Source of the DNA: Candidatus Aenigmatarchaeota archaeon
GTDB lineage: Archaea; Aenigmatarchaeota; Aenigmatarchaeia; Aenigmatarchaeales; JAHLMR01
Direction: 5' to 3'
Assembly: GCA_018920255.1 (NCBI GenBank)
Contig: JAHLMR010000001.1
Span: forward strand, 1 to 64,000
Length of the DNA: 64,000 nt
The notes under the pieces were generated by a model. That model made no database searches. It was not told the DNA's origin and saw nothing but the letters and a program-made list of their open reading frames with translations. Of the stretch, positions 1 to 9,423 are shown one piece after another (positions within the stretch are counted from its first letter, which is position 1; each line of letters opens with the position of its first letter). The translations under genes were made by a program, and so were the position numbers.

Positions 1-629
1 ATCAGAATCCAGTGATGAAACAGGAACTTTTATTATTTTTTTACTATTTTTTATTTTATTTTTATCAAAAATAAATGTCGAAGATCCGTCGTTTTCTTGA
101 AAATATAAAATATCATTTTTACTAAATATACCTCTTTAATTAATTTAACATTTTTACATTTGTTTAACTTAATATTTTCTAATAAGTTTTTATAATTTTC
201 TGGATCTGGTTCATATGCTATAACTAAGCCATTTTTTCCAACTTTTTTTGATGCATATAAAGTAAATAATCCTATATATGCTCCAGCATCTATAACTATA
301 TCTCCTTTTTTAATATCATTATAAAGAAAGTAACCTTCTATATCTTCTATAAGCATTATTGAAAAATTTTTTAAACTTATTGTTTTCATAAAAAATGATA
401 TATTATTAATTTTTATTTTAAAAAATATTTTTTTATAATCTACAAAAAACAAATAAAGATTGGAAATATGATAGATAACACCTGTATATTTTCCATAATT
501 TAATTTTAAAAAATTAAGTATATATTTATATAACATACATAGTGAAAAAATATACTTAAATAAGCTATAATAAATTTTTTCTATCAAATTTACATTTTCA
601 TTGTATATTAATTTTGCTCTAATTTCCAT
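1..629 (-). pseudogene. FkbM-family methyltransferase, frameshifted and cut by window edge
   Basis: SAM-dependent methyltransferase of the FkbM type, a family usually acting on sugars or small molecules. The reading frame starts at 629 and shows motif I (DAGAYIGLFTLYASKKVG) and the acidic post-motif (AYEPDPENYKNLLENIKLNK). Near position 133-136 the frame is lost: the frame from 629 runs into a stop at 51, while a different frame carries the expected continuation (GIFSKNDILYFQENDGSST) to the left edge. One extra A would turn GAGGT into GAAGGT and restore a continuous protein. The N-terminal 90 residues are hydrophobic and unremarkable. The gene is either a recent pseudogene or shows a one-base sequence error; its C-terminus lies outside the window. 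Confidence 0.75.
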
Positions 630-691
630 GAAAAAGTATAATTTTCATTAATATATAAATCTTTATTAATTTTTACTAATTAAATTTTTAT

Positions 692-3358
692 ATGCAAAAA
701 TTAATCGGTCAGCTTCTTGATGTAGATTACATGATGGTTAATAATAAACCTCTTTTAAGAATTTTTTGTAAACAAAAAGATGGAAAAACAATTTGTCTTC
801 TGTATAATAAATATTTACCATATTTTTATTTAGTTTCTCCTGAAGAAAATTATGAAGATATTAAAAAAAATATTTTAAAAGTATATCCAAACTTAAAATT
901 TGAAATTTTAGAAAAATTTCTTCCAATAGGATATAACAAAAAAGTAAAAGCATTAAAAATTATTGGAAATGATCCTTCAAAAATTCCAGAAATAAGAGGT
1001 CTAGCTGAAAAATTTGGAACATGTTATGAAGCAGATATTTTATTTAAATATAGATTTATGGCTGATATGCAATTAAGAGGAATGGAATGGATAGAAGCAG
1101 ACGGTAAACCTGCAAAAACTAATACTGTAAACTGTGATTGTTTTGAAATCAACAGTATTAAAAAAATAGATATACAAGAAAATGCACCATTAAAATATTT
1201 ATCTTTAGATATAGAATGTATAACAGATGCAACAGATAGGATGCCTGATCCTTCTAAAGATCCTATAATAATTATTTCATTATGTTTTTATCCTGAATAT
1301 AAAAATAAAAAACAAATTATTTTAATATCAAAAAGGTCTGGAATAAAAAATGAAAATATTATTGAAAATGATTCTGAAGAAAAAATGTTAGAAGAGTTTA
1401 TTAATATAATAAAAGATTATGATCCAGATATTATAATAGGTTATAACATAAATAACTTTGACATGCCATATTTAATACAAAGAATGGAAACGCTAAATAT
1501 ACCTAGAATGTTAGGAAGGGCAAATAAAGCTGCATTTTTAAAAAAACTTCAGCAAGGTTATAGCACAAGTATTATTGGAAGAGTAATAGTTGATCCATAT
1601 GAAATAATAAGAAGAGATCCTTGGCTAAAGTTTAAAAGATATGATTTAAATACAGTTGCAAAAGAAATGCTAAACGATACTAAAATTGATATTGGTGGTA
1701 TTAGAGAAATTAAACATTTATGGGAAAATGATATTAATAAACTTCTTGAATATGCAGGAAAGGATGCTGAACTTGCATTAAAGCTTATAATACAAAAAGG
1801 TTTATTAGATAAATTTTTTGAATTATCTAAAATTTCTGGCTTATTACTTCAAGATATATTTGGTGGCCAATCCCAAAGACATGAATTTAATATACTTTCA
1901 GAATTTGTAAAAGAAAATATATTAATGCCATGCAAACCTACTTTAAAAAGAAAATCTCTTTCAGAAGATGAACTTAAAGGTGCTATAGTTTTTGAACCTG
2001 AAATTGGTTTACATAATAATGGAAATATTTTAGTACTTGATTTTACTTCACTATATCCATCTTTAATAAGAACTTATAATATTTGCCCGACAACCCTTCT
2101 ATTAACAGATGAAAATGTACCATTCTATGAAAGTCCAATCGGTGTTAAATTTGTAAAAGAAACTGTAAAAGAAGGAGTTTTACCAAGAATTTTGAAAAAA
2201 TTAATGGAATCTAGAAAGGCAGTAAGACAACAAATGAAAAATACAACTGATCCTGAACTTTTAAGAATTTTAGATGCAAAACAACTTGCATTAAAAGATA
2301 TGGCAAATAGTTTATATGGTTATACAGGATATTCTAGATCTAGACTTTTTGTTATGTCTATTGCAAATTCTATTACAGCATATGGAAGAGAGAATATTAA
2401 ATTTTCTAAAGAATTAGTTGAAAAAAATTTTCCTGTAAAAGTTATTTATGGTGATACAGATTCAATTTTTGTTAAAACTAATATAACAGATTTAGAAGCT
2501 TCAAATGAATTAGGTAATAAAATTTCTGAATTTGTCTCTGAAAGTCTTCCTGGTGTGCTTGAATTAAAGTTCGAAAAGATCTTTAAATCGTTCTTAATAC
2601 TTTCTAAAAAAAGATATGCTGGTTGGTCTTTTGAAAAGGATGGAGATAAGTGGAAGGAAAAAATTGTTATGAAGGGTATAGAAACTGTTAGAAGAGATTG
2701 GTGTGAGCTAGTTGGTAAAACAATGAAAAATATTTTAAAGATAATTTTAAAGGATGGGGATATTAAGAAAGCTGCAAAAATATTTAGAGATGTTGCAAAA
2801 GATCTTGCTGAAGGAAAAATACCTTTAGAAGATTTAGTTGTTATTAAAAGCATAACAAAATCACTTGATTCTTATGATGGTGTGCAACCTCATGTTGAAC
2901 TTGCAAAAAAAATGCTTGAAAGAAATCCTGCACTTGAAAATATTGTTGGTGAAAGAATAGGTTATGTAATAATAAAAGGTACTGCATTACTTTCAAAAAG
3001 AGCTGAAGATCCAAAATATGTAAAAGAACATGGATTAGAAATTGATTCTAATTATTACATTCAAAATCAACTTCTCCCTCCAATAGAAAGAATTTTTGAA
3101 GTTTGTGGTGTTACTACAACCGAACTTCTTGAAGGAAGTAAGCAAAAAAGTCTTATAGAGTTAATTAAAAAATCTTCTAGTAAAAGCGAAAGCAAAAATA
3201 TTGAATTTCTTGAAAATTTTGATTCTGTTGTATGTAGAGGGTGTGGATGGTCTCATCATAGACCTACTTTAAATGGAAAATGTTATTTATGCGGTGGACA
3301 ACTAGCTTTTAGTTTTAATGGAAACATTAGCGATAAAATAAAAATTTTAGAAAATTAA
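692..3358 (+). CDS. polB: Family B DNA polymerase (replicative/repair, proofreading)
   Basis: An 888-residue archaeal family B DNA polymerase, not split and without inteins. The exonuclease domain has Exo I DIE at residues 173-175, Exo II (GYNINNFDMPYL) and Exo III (YAGKDAEL). The polymerase domain has motif A DFTSLYPS at 450-457, motif B (KxxxNSLYGY) and motif C YGDTDS from 586. The C-terminus carries a four-cysteine zinc module (CRGCGW ... CYLCGG) of a kind seen in some archaeal PolBs. All catalytic acids are present, so both polymerase and proofreading activity are expected. The stop codon overlaps the convergent permease gene by four bases. ATG at 692 is the first plausible start. Confidence 0.97.
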   Translation: MQKLIGQLLDVDYMMVNNKPLLRIFCKQKDGKTICLLYNKYLPYFYLVSPEENYEDIKKNILKVYPNLKFEILEKFLPIGYNKKVKALKIIGNDPSKIPEIRGLAEKFGTCYEADILFKYRFMADMQLRGMEWIEADGKPAKTNTVNCDCFEINSIKKIDIQENAPLKYLSLDIECITDATDRMPDPSKDPIIIISLCFYPEYKNKKQIILISKRSGIKNENIIENDSEEKMLEEFINIIKDYDPDIIIGYNINNFDMPYLIQRMETLNIPRMLGRANKAAFLKKLQQGYSTSIIGRVIVDPYEIIRRDPWLKFKRYDLNTVAKEMLNDTKIDIGGIREIKHLWENDINKLLEYAGKDAELALKLIIQKGLLDKFFELSKISGLLLQDIFGGQSQRHEFNILSEFVKENILMPCKPTLKRKSLSEDELKGAIVFEPEIGLHNNGNILVLDFTSLYPSLIRTYNICPTTLLLTDENVPFYESPIGVKFVKETVKEGVLPRILKKLMESRKAVRQQMKNTTDPELLRILDAKQLALKDMANSLYGYTGYSRSRLFVMSIANSITAYGRENIKFSKELVEKNFPVKVIYGDTDSIFVKTNITDLEASNELGNKISEFVSESLPGVLELKFEKIFKSFLILSKKRYAGWSFEKDGDKWKEKIVMKGIETVRRDWCELVGKTMKNILKIILKDGDIKKAAKIFRDVAKDLAEGKIPLEDLVVIKSITKSLDSYDGVQPHVELAKKMLERNPALENIVGERIGYVIIKGTALLSKRAEDPKYVKEHGLEIDSNYYIQNQLLPPIERIFEVCGVTTTELLEGSKQKSLIELIKKSSSKSESKNIEFLENFDSVVCRGCGWSHHRPTLNGKCYLCGGQLAFSFNGNISDKIKILEN

Positions 3359-4554
3359 TGATATAAATAAAAAATAACTGTTGGTAAAATAAGACAACCT
3401 AAAGTGTGCGTTCTATTTACTCCAAATTTTATTGGAAGCATTCCTATTATTGTAGCACAAATAAGTATTAAAATTCCTAAGAAATTGGAAAATAAATATA
3501 CAACAAAAATTAAATAAATAAGTACTAAAAATAAAAGTTTTGAATAATTTATTTTTGTTATAGTTTTAATTAATTTTTTTGCTAAAAAATATGTAATAAT
3601 TGCAGAAAAAATTCCAATGAAAATAAAAATTAAAATAAAAACTATTAAAGTTTCATAGTTTAAATTTATTAATTTTTGAATTGCTATAGCAATTCCAGAT
3701 CTTGGATTTGAAATTAATAATATTGCTAATATAGAATAAAAAATATCAGAGGAATTTGCTGCTCCTAAAGAAATAAGAAATTTTTTTATATTTAAAATAT
3801 TGTTTTCTATTTTTGTTTTTAAAAAACTTTGAACTAATATTATACTTTGAGTTATACCAAATCCTGGTAAAATTCCTGCAATCAACCCTGATAAAACTCC
3901 CTGTCCAGAAGAAGTTAGTATTTGATTCATATTTACACCAATTTCTTTATTTTCAATTTGTTCTTGTAAATTATTTTTTCTTTTAAGTGACTCAAAAATT
4001 ATTGGTAACCCAAAAAATCCAGATAATAGTGGTAATAAAGCAGAATCTCCTATTTCATTTAATGAAAAGTATCCTAAAATTCCAGATAAATTAAAAACAA
4101 CAAGCGCTATTAATGGCTTTTCTTCTTTCCAAATCATGAAAAATACTGACAATAAAAGTAAAATATGAATAAAAGGACGAATTGAAAAATAAATACTTGG
4201 TAAAAATAGAAATAATAATGGTAAAGAAAAAATAGAAATAAATAAACCAATAACTCCACCTAAAATAATTAATTTTATTGCAGTATATCCTTCGCCTAAA
4301 ATAAATAGTTTATGACCTGGTAAAATACTAAGAGTTGAAGATTCTTCAGGTATACCAAAATAAATAGATGGTATAAATGAAATAAAGCAGTTTACAATAC
4401 CGCATATAAAAATTAAAATAGCCGAATTATAACTTCCTAAATATGAAGATATTATAAAAATAAATGGTATAATATTATTTGGATGAAATCCTGGAATTAG
4501 CCCAGAAAAAATTCCTAAAATAATACCAAGTAAAATTATTAAAAATATTTCCAT
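3355..4554 (-). CDS. TctA-like polytopic membrane permease (archaeal COG1784 type)
   Basis: A 399-residue membrane protein with about ten hydrophobic segments. It contains two related glycine/proline motifs, GLIPGFHPNN near the N-terminus and GLIAGILPGFG near the middle, the internal duplication typical of the TctA large subunit of tripartite tricarboxylate transporters. Archaea carry a distinct branch of this family without the binding-protein or small-membrane partners, and none is found next to this gene. The substrate cannot be read from sequence; transport of an organic anion is family-level inference. It ends inside the polB stop region (convergent) and lies downstream of secD on the same strand, separated by a short spacer. 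Confidence 0.8.
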   Translation of the reverse strand: MEIFLIILLGIILGIFSGLIPGFHPNNIIPFIFIISSYLGSYNSAILIFICGIVNCFISFIPSIYFGIPEESSTLSILPGHKLFILGEGYTAIKLIILGGVIGLFISIFSLPLLFLFLPSIYFSIRPFIHILLLLSVFFMIWKEEKPLIALVVFNLSGILGYFSLNEIGDSALLPLLSGFFGLPIIFESLKRKNNLQEQIENKEIGVNMNQILTSSGQGVLSGLIAGILPGFGITQSIILVQSFLKTKIENNILNIKKFLISLGAANSSDIFYSILAILLISNPRSGIAIAIQKLINLNYETLIVFILIFIFIGIFSAIITYFLAKKLIKTITKINYSKLLFLVLIYLIFVVYLFSNFLGILILICATIIGMLPIKFGVNRTHTLGCLILPTVIFYLYH

Positions 4555-4611
4555 ATAAAATTTATTTTCAAAATTTTAAATTAAATAAAATTACAACAAA
4601 AGTAGTTAGAT

Positions 4612-6291
4612 TTACTTTAAAATTTTTTCTGCAATTAATGCAAATGCCGGTCTTGTTATAAATAATCCTATAATTATACCTATAATTGTTATTATAGCAA
4701 ATCCACGCATAACACCCATTCCTATAAATGCCAATGGTATCATAGCAGCAATTACTGTAGATGCACTTCCAAATACCATAAATAATGCTTTTTTTATTCT
4801 TTGTTTAATTGTGTAAACTTCTTTGCTTGTATTACCATGAAGTATTTCATCTACAATCATTATTTGAACGTCTATTCCTGTACCTAAAATTGTTATTATA
4901 CCAACGATTGTTGGAAGATCTAATGTCCATTTTATTAATGCTGCTGCACCTAAAATTATTATAAGTTCAAAAAATGTCCATAACGTCATAATTGAAGAAA
5001 GTTTTAAGTTTCTATATCTAACTGATAAAAAGATAAAAATCATTATTAATGCTATTATAACAGCAGTTCCACTTGACTGTATAAATTCTGAACCTAAAGA
5101 TGCAGAAATATGATCTATTTTTACTATATTAACGCTAACTGGTAATGCACCTGATTGTAAAATACTTTTTAACTTTAGCATTTCCTGAGATGCTTCTGCT
5201 TTTGTTATACCTCCTCCTGTTATAACTGGGTTTGTAATAATCTTGCCAGCAAGGTCTCCTGAAATCGATAAGTCATTTAATAAAATATCATCTAAAAATA
5301 AATATAATTTTGATTCTAAGTAAGAGTGCCCTGTTCTGGGATCAATATATACATTCATTCCTTTAGTTACATCAGCAAATTTTTTTGCACCGGCATCTGA
5401 AATTGACACAGAAAACATGAATTCCCATGAATTTTTTCCTGTTTGATAAATTCTAGAAGTACAAATATTTGGTTGTTCAACCAAACATACTGATTTTATG
5501 TCAGAACCAGAAAAAACTGTAAATAAAAATACAACAGAATCATTTGTAATATTTATAACTTCTGTTTTTATACCTGAAATTTCTATTGATTTATTATATT
5601 CTAAAGTTTTTGAATCAATAAAAATTGAATTATTTATAATAAAAAATTCATATGATTTATTTCCTAAGTTTAGACTACCTTTATCTCCATTTATTTTTAC
5701 TAATTTTGGTATTTTTGCTTCAAATTTTCCTTGCTTTTCTATTAATTCTCTCATTTCTTCTTTTGTTCCAGATGCAAATTCAATTTGTATATATTTTTTT
5801 CCTGTTACAATATCGTTTATTTGTTGAAACTTTGCTTCTTTAAGTCCATAAGTATTTATTCTTGTTTCAAATGCAGCTATAATTTGTTGAATTACTATAT
5901 CACTTACATTTTCAGTTGGTTCAATTAATGCTCTTGTTCCTCCTATTAAATCTATTCCAAAATTTAAGTTAAATGGTTGTCTCTGAAAAACAGTTATTCC
6001 TAATCCTGGTTTTTCAATAAATACTATATCTAATTTTCCATTATGAATAAATCTTAAATTTCCTGTAAAATTTTGAAATTTATCAATATCATCTTGGTTT
6101 TTTATTTCAATTTCATTCATCCATGATAAACTTTCTCCTGGATTTAGTTTTCCATAGAATGGTGAGTTAGGAGAAACTGACTTTACAATTACACCTGTTC
6201 CCTCAAGGGGAATTAATAAATATATAGATATTGCTAAAGAGAAGAATAGTAATAAAAATCTCCATTCCTTTAATAAATTTTTAATATTCAT
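4612..6291 (-). CDS. secD: Protein-export membrane protein SecD
   Basis: Archaeal SecD, 559 residues. It works with SecF in the membrane to drive late steps of Sec-dependent export using the ion gradient. The sequence has an N-terminal membrane segment, the conserved DLIGGTRALIE stretch, a large extracytoplasmic domain, and five C-terminal membrane helices including the RND-type motif GTGIDVQIMIVDE. The start ATG overlaps the secF stop codon (TAATG), so secF-secD form one translationally coupled operon. Archaeal SecD lacks an ATPase function, consistent with no SecA here. Length and motifs are normal. Confidence 0.95.
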   Translation of the reverse strand: MNIKNLLKEWRFLLLFFSLAISIYLLIPLEGTGVIVKSVSPNSPFYGKLNPGESLSWMNEIEIKNQDDIDKFQNFTGNLRFIHNGKLDIVFIEKPGLGITVFQRQPFNLNFGIDLIGGTRALIEPTENVSDIVIQQIIAAFETRINTYGLKEAKFQQINDIVTGKKYIQIEFASGTKEEMRELIEKQGKFEAKIPKLVKINGDKGSLNLGNKSYEFFIINNSIFIDSKTLEYNKSIEISGIKTEVINITNDSVVFLFTVFSGSDIKSVCLVEQPNICTSRIYQTGKNSWEFMFSVSISDAGAKKFADVTKGMNVYIDPRTGHSYLESKLYLFLDDILLNDLSISGDLAGKIITNPVITGGGITKAEASQEMLKLKSILQSGALPVSVNIVKIDHISASLGSEFIQSSGTAVIIALIMIFIFLSVRYRNLKLSSIMTLWTFFELIIILGAAALIKWTLDLPTIVGIITILGTGIDVQIMIVDEILHGNTSKEVYTIKQRIKKALFMVFGSASTVIAAMIPLAFIGMGVMRGFAIITIIGIIIGLFITRPAFALIAEKILK

Positions 6292-7133
6292 TATATTCCC
6301 TTCTTTTCAGCATACCAATAAATTAATGAAGCATTTGTTATCCATGTGTTTAAAATATCAAATAATAATCCTATCATTAAAATTGATGCTATCTGCACTA
6401 TAACATTTGAATATGAAATTAAAAATAAAACTGAAACAGCACAAAAAGAAGTACCTGTCATTGTAAGTCCTGTTTTTAATGCGCTTTTTAACTTTTCCTC
6501 TCTTAAAGATTGTTCACCCTTAATCATTCTTGTTGTTAGAAGAATATCTGTATCAACACTATAACCTATGAGTAAAAGCAAACCAGTAAATGTTGCTAAA
6601 GATAAAGGTATTCCTAAAAGTTGAGATGCTACAAATGTTTCAATAATATCTGCAACACCACATAACACAACATAAAAACTTGGAAGAGGATTTTTAAACA
6701 AAATAAAAATTGTTATAGACATAAAAATAAATGCTACAAACAATACAAATTCTGCCTGTTTAAGAAAAGAAGTTCCTAGTGAAGCAGAAAGTGTTTGTAC
6801 AGACCAATTTGAAAAACTATATCCATTTTCTTTTAATTTTGAAATTATTTCATCATAATTAACATTTTCGCTTGTTTGAATTATTAATGTGTAATCAGAT
6901 ATTCCTTCTGATATTCTTATTGTTGGTTTATAATCTTTTAAAATGTTTTCGATAAAGTGGATATCTGGTTTATTATTTAAAGAAATTAAAATTTGAAGTC
7001 CGCCCTTCATATCTATATCATAAATTATACTATTATTCATTAACATATTAACTAATAAAATTATAGAAAAAAGTAAAATTAAAATTGGAATAAGTATAAT
7101 AATTCGCTTTTTTATTAAATTAATATATAGCAT
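6291..7133 (-). CDS. secF: Protein-export membrane protein SecF
   Basis: SecF, 280 residues, the partner of SecD in the export complex. It has one N-terminal helix, a short extracytoplasmic domain beginning with the DMKGGLQILI motif, and a C-terminal block of five helices with LLIGYSVDTDILLTTRM, the SecF version of the RND helix-4 motif. It is first in the secF-secD pair, with its stop codon overlapping the secD start. The ATG at 7133 is preceded by AAGTGAT, a ribosome binding site of the kind used throughout this window. Confidence 0.95.
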   Translation of the reverse strand: MLYINLIKKRIIILIPILILLFSIILLVNMLMNNSIIYDIDMKGGLQILISLNNKPDIHFIENILKDYKPTIRISEGISDYTLIIQTSENVNYDEIISKLKENGYSFSNWSVQTLSASLGTSFLKQAEFVLFVAFIFMSITIFILFKNPLPSFYVVLCGVADIIETFVASQLLGIPLSLATFTGLLLLIGYSVDTDILLTTRMIKGEQSLREEKLKSALKTGLTMTGTSFCAVSVLFLISYSNVIVQIASILMIGLLFDILNTWITNASLIYWYAEKKGI

Positions 7134-7167
7134 TTTATCACTTTATTTCTTTTAACTTAATAAATAT

Positions 7168-8100
7168 TTAAAGTTGTAATTTTGTTTTTTCTCCTGTTTT
7201 TAAATTTATTTTATAGTTCAGTGGCAATATTGATACTCCCTTATAATTTATTGGTTCTTTAATTGCATTAGTTATTATAATATCTGGTACTATATCTAAA
7301 ATAAAATCAAGTTTTTTAATTTGTATAAATCTCTTTTTCAAAATATTAATAGGATATTCTGTTCCTAAATAATAAAGAAATTTTATTCCATTTATATCTA
7401 TTAAAGATGGGTTTAAAATTTGTGTTTCAGAATTATCAAAAATTATTTTTGAATTATCTTCAGAAAGTAAAAAAATTATATCTGTATTAAATTTTATATT
7501 ATCTTGGAATGAAACCTCCATATCATATTCTAATAAGTTTAGTTTATGTATCGGAACGTCTGGAAAGATTATTTCCTTTGCTTTTATTTTTTTATTTTTT
7601 CCTTCTTCAATACATATGCCTGAAACTGCTATAACATCATCTTCTGAAATTTTTGATATTAATTCTTGTTCTGCTTCAACTTTTATTATTCCTGTTGGAT
7701 CTTCTAATTCAAAAAAATTTTCTTTTTTATTGAAAACAATTCCTATAATAATACATTCCTTTGATGCGTTAGATATAGAAACAGCATCTTTTAATTCAAC
7801 TTTTTGAGATAATATTTTTTGTATTTGATCCCATCTTCTAAAATATTTTTCAGTATATTTTGTTATTGATATTTTTTTATTTTCTTCGAATAAAAAGTTA
7901 TTTTCTGTTTCAATATTTTTTATTATACTAATTTCTGGAAATAATTTATAAAGAAAATTTTTAGAAATTAAATAGCTATTGTTTGATACTAGCCTTTCTT
8001 TCAAATAAATTAATTGATTTTCAGATAGAGACTTAATTTTTTCTTTAGCTTCTGGTTGTATTAAAAATCCTTCTTTTATAAGTTCTAAAATATTATCCAT
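7168..8100 (-). CDS. Reduced PolD small subunit (DP1) lacking the phosphoesterase core
   Basis: About 310 residues. The N-terminal half matches DP1: an initial helical region, the stretch YFRRWDQIQKIL, and an OB fold (IIGIVFNKKENFFELEDPTG) ending in the FPDVP linker. In normal DP1 a calcineurin-like nuclease domain follows. Here only remnants are seen: NPSLIDINGIKFLYYLGTE aligns by eye with the strand that normally ends in YHG, and VPDIIITNAIK sits where VPDIFHTGHVH is expected. The SDxHxG, GDxxD and GNHD blocks are absent. The protein should therefore be structural only. The ATG at 8100 is preferred to the TTG at 8109. It lies 12 bases after orc1/cdc6 on the same strand, an operon of replication genes. 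Confidence 0.8.
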   Translation of the reverse strand: MDNILELIKEGFLIQPEAKEKIKSLSENQLIYLKERLVSNNSYLISKNFLYKLFPEISIIKNIETENNFLFEENKKISITKYTEKYFRRWDQIQKILSQKVELKDAVSISNASKECIIIGIVFNKKENFFELEDPTGIIKVEAEQELISKISEDDVIAVSGICIEEGKNKKIKAKEIIFPDVPIHKLNLLEYDMEVSFQDNIKFNTDIIFLLSEDNSKIIFDNSETQILNPSLIDINGIKFLYYLGTEYPINILKKRFIQIKKLDFILDIVPDIIITNAIKEPINYKGVSILPLNYKINLKTGEKTKLQL

Positions 8101-8112
8101 AAAAATCAACAG

Positions 8113-9357
8113 TTATTTATTAAAAATTTCTTCAAGAAATTTTTCTATTTTATTATAAATGTGATCAGGAATGTTTAATGTAATCGTTCTTGTCCTTCCA
8201 TATCTTCCTTTTGATATTATTCTTGTGCTTATTATTCCAAATAAATCTAATTCTGCTATAAGATCACTTATTCTTCTTGTTGTAAGCTGTTTTAATCTAT
8301 GTTCTTTACAAATTTTAATATATTGTTCTATAACATCTGAAGTATATATTTCTTGTGAGTTTCCATTTAAAGATTTTTGCGGATTTGATTTTACAAGCCT
8401 ACATATTGCATAAAGAATAGCTTGACTTTGCTTTGGTTGCAGTCTAACTATTTCTAAAATATTATCTGTATCAATTTTACTTTCTGCTAAATCAACGTGC
8501 TTTAATCTAACCTTTGAATCCCCTTCTCTTTCAGCTAATTCTGCTGCTACTCTTAAAAGATCTAACGCTTTTCTTGCATCTCCATTTTCTTGTGCTGCTA
8601 ATGCAGCACATTTTTCAATCACTCCTTCTTCAATAGCATCATCAGAAAAAGCTATTTTTGCTCTTTGTTTTAATATGTCAATAAGCTCAATAGCATTATA
8701 TGGTGGAAATATAATTTCTTCCTCATTTAAACTTGATTTAACTCTTGGATCTAATTTTGATATTAAATTTAAATCATTTGTTATACCTATTATAGAAATT
8801 TTTGCTTTCTTTAATTCTTGATTTATACGTGTTATGTTGTATAGTATTTCGTCACCTGTTCGGTATATCAATGCATCTATTTCATCTATTATTAAAATAA
8901 TAATCCTTTCTTCTGTATCTATAACATCATAAAACATTTGATATATTTTTTGTGTTGGCAGTCCAGTAAACGGTACTTCGACATTAAATTCTTTTAATAT
9001 TTGTGCTATAAGTCTATATTCTGTATCAGCAGAATGTTTTAATTTGCAATTTATGTATATAACCTTTATTTTATGACCTGTACTTTCAGCTGCTTTTTCT
9101 AAATGATTACAAACAAACCTAGTAACACATGTTTTTCCTGTTCCTGTTCTTCCGTAAATAAATATATTACTTGGTTTTGATCCTCTTAATGCTGGTGCTA
9201 ATATTTTACTTATTGTATTAATTTGTTCTTCTCTGTGTGGTATTGTTTCAGGTGTAAAAGAAATAGTTAATGCATTCCTTTGTATAAAAATCGGTTTTGA
9301 TTCTAAATACTTGTTAAAAATATTTGTTATATTGTTAGCATTATTATTAACATCCAT
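8113..9357 (-). CDS. orc1/cdc6: Orc1/Cdc6 origin-recognition and helicase-loading ATPase
   Basis: A full-length 414-residue Orc1/Cdc6. The AAA+ module has Walker A GRTGTGKT (residues 69-76), Walker B IIDEID (156-161), sensor 1 (GITNDL) and sensor 2 (GDARKALDLLR). A winged-helix domain for origin DNA follows (SDVIEQYIKICKEHRLKQ onward). In archaea this protein binds ORB elements next to its own gene and loads MCM. Matching elements occur in the 320-base upstream gap. The start has a strong GGAGG site at 9366-9370, immediately preceded in the transcript by a perfect 8-bp hairpin. DP1 follows 12 bases downstream, so initiation and polymerase genes are linked. Confidence 0.96.
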   Translation of the reverse strand: MDVNNNANNITNIFNKYLESKPIFIQRNALTISFTPETIPHREEQINTISKILAPALRGSKPSNIFIYGRTGTGKTCVTRFVCNHLEKAAESTGHKIKVIYINCKLKHSADTEYRLIAQILKEFNVEVPFTGLPTQKIYQMFYDVIDTEERIIILIIDEIDALIYRTGDEILYNITRINQELKKAKISIIGITNDLNLISKLDPRVKSSLNEEEIIFPPYNAIELIDILKQRAKIAFSDDAIEEGVIEKCAALAAQENGDARKALDLLRVAAELAEREGDSKVRLKHVDLAESKIDTDNILEIVRLQPKQSQAILYAICRLVKSNPQKSLNGNSQEIYTSDVIEQYIKICKEHRLKQLTTRRISDLIAELDLFGIISTRIISKGRYGRTRTITLNIPDHIYNKIEKFLEEIFNK

Positions 9358-9369
9358 AGGAAAAACCTC

Positions 9370-9389
9370 CTCTTCTTTTGTAAGAAGAG
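9370..9389 (-). promoter_or_regulatory. 5' UTR hairpin next to orc1/cdc6 ribosome binding site
   Basis: CTCTTCTT-TTGT-AAGAAGAG forms a perfect 8-bp stem with a four-base loop. In the orc1/cdc6 message it ends directly against the GGAGG ribosome binding site (9366-9370). It could limit ribosome access; this is inference from position only. Confidence 0.45.
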
Positions 9390-9400
9390 ATTATTGTCAT

Positions 9401-9423
9401 GAACATATTTAAAGTTTATGTTC
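9401..9423 (-). promoter_or_regulatory. Palindrome enclosing the orc1/cdc6 TATA box
   Basis: GAACATA and TATGTTC form an inverted repeat around CTTTAAATA, which reads as the TATA box for orc1/cdc6 on the minus strand; a transcript start would fall near 9380-9388. A protein bound here would block the promoter, so autorepression by Orc1 or control by the adjacent XRE regulator is possible. Confidence 0.45.

Noticed and set aside
2446-2853. Long open frame on the minus strand inside polB
   Set aside because: It is opposite the motif C region of an intact polymerase, has no recognisable domain and no ribosome binding site.
692-3358. Intein in polB
   Set aside because: All polymerase motifs are contiguous and the length is normal; no splicing-domain sequence is present.
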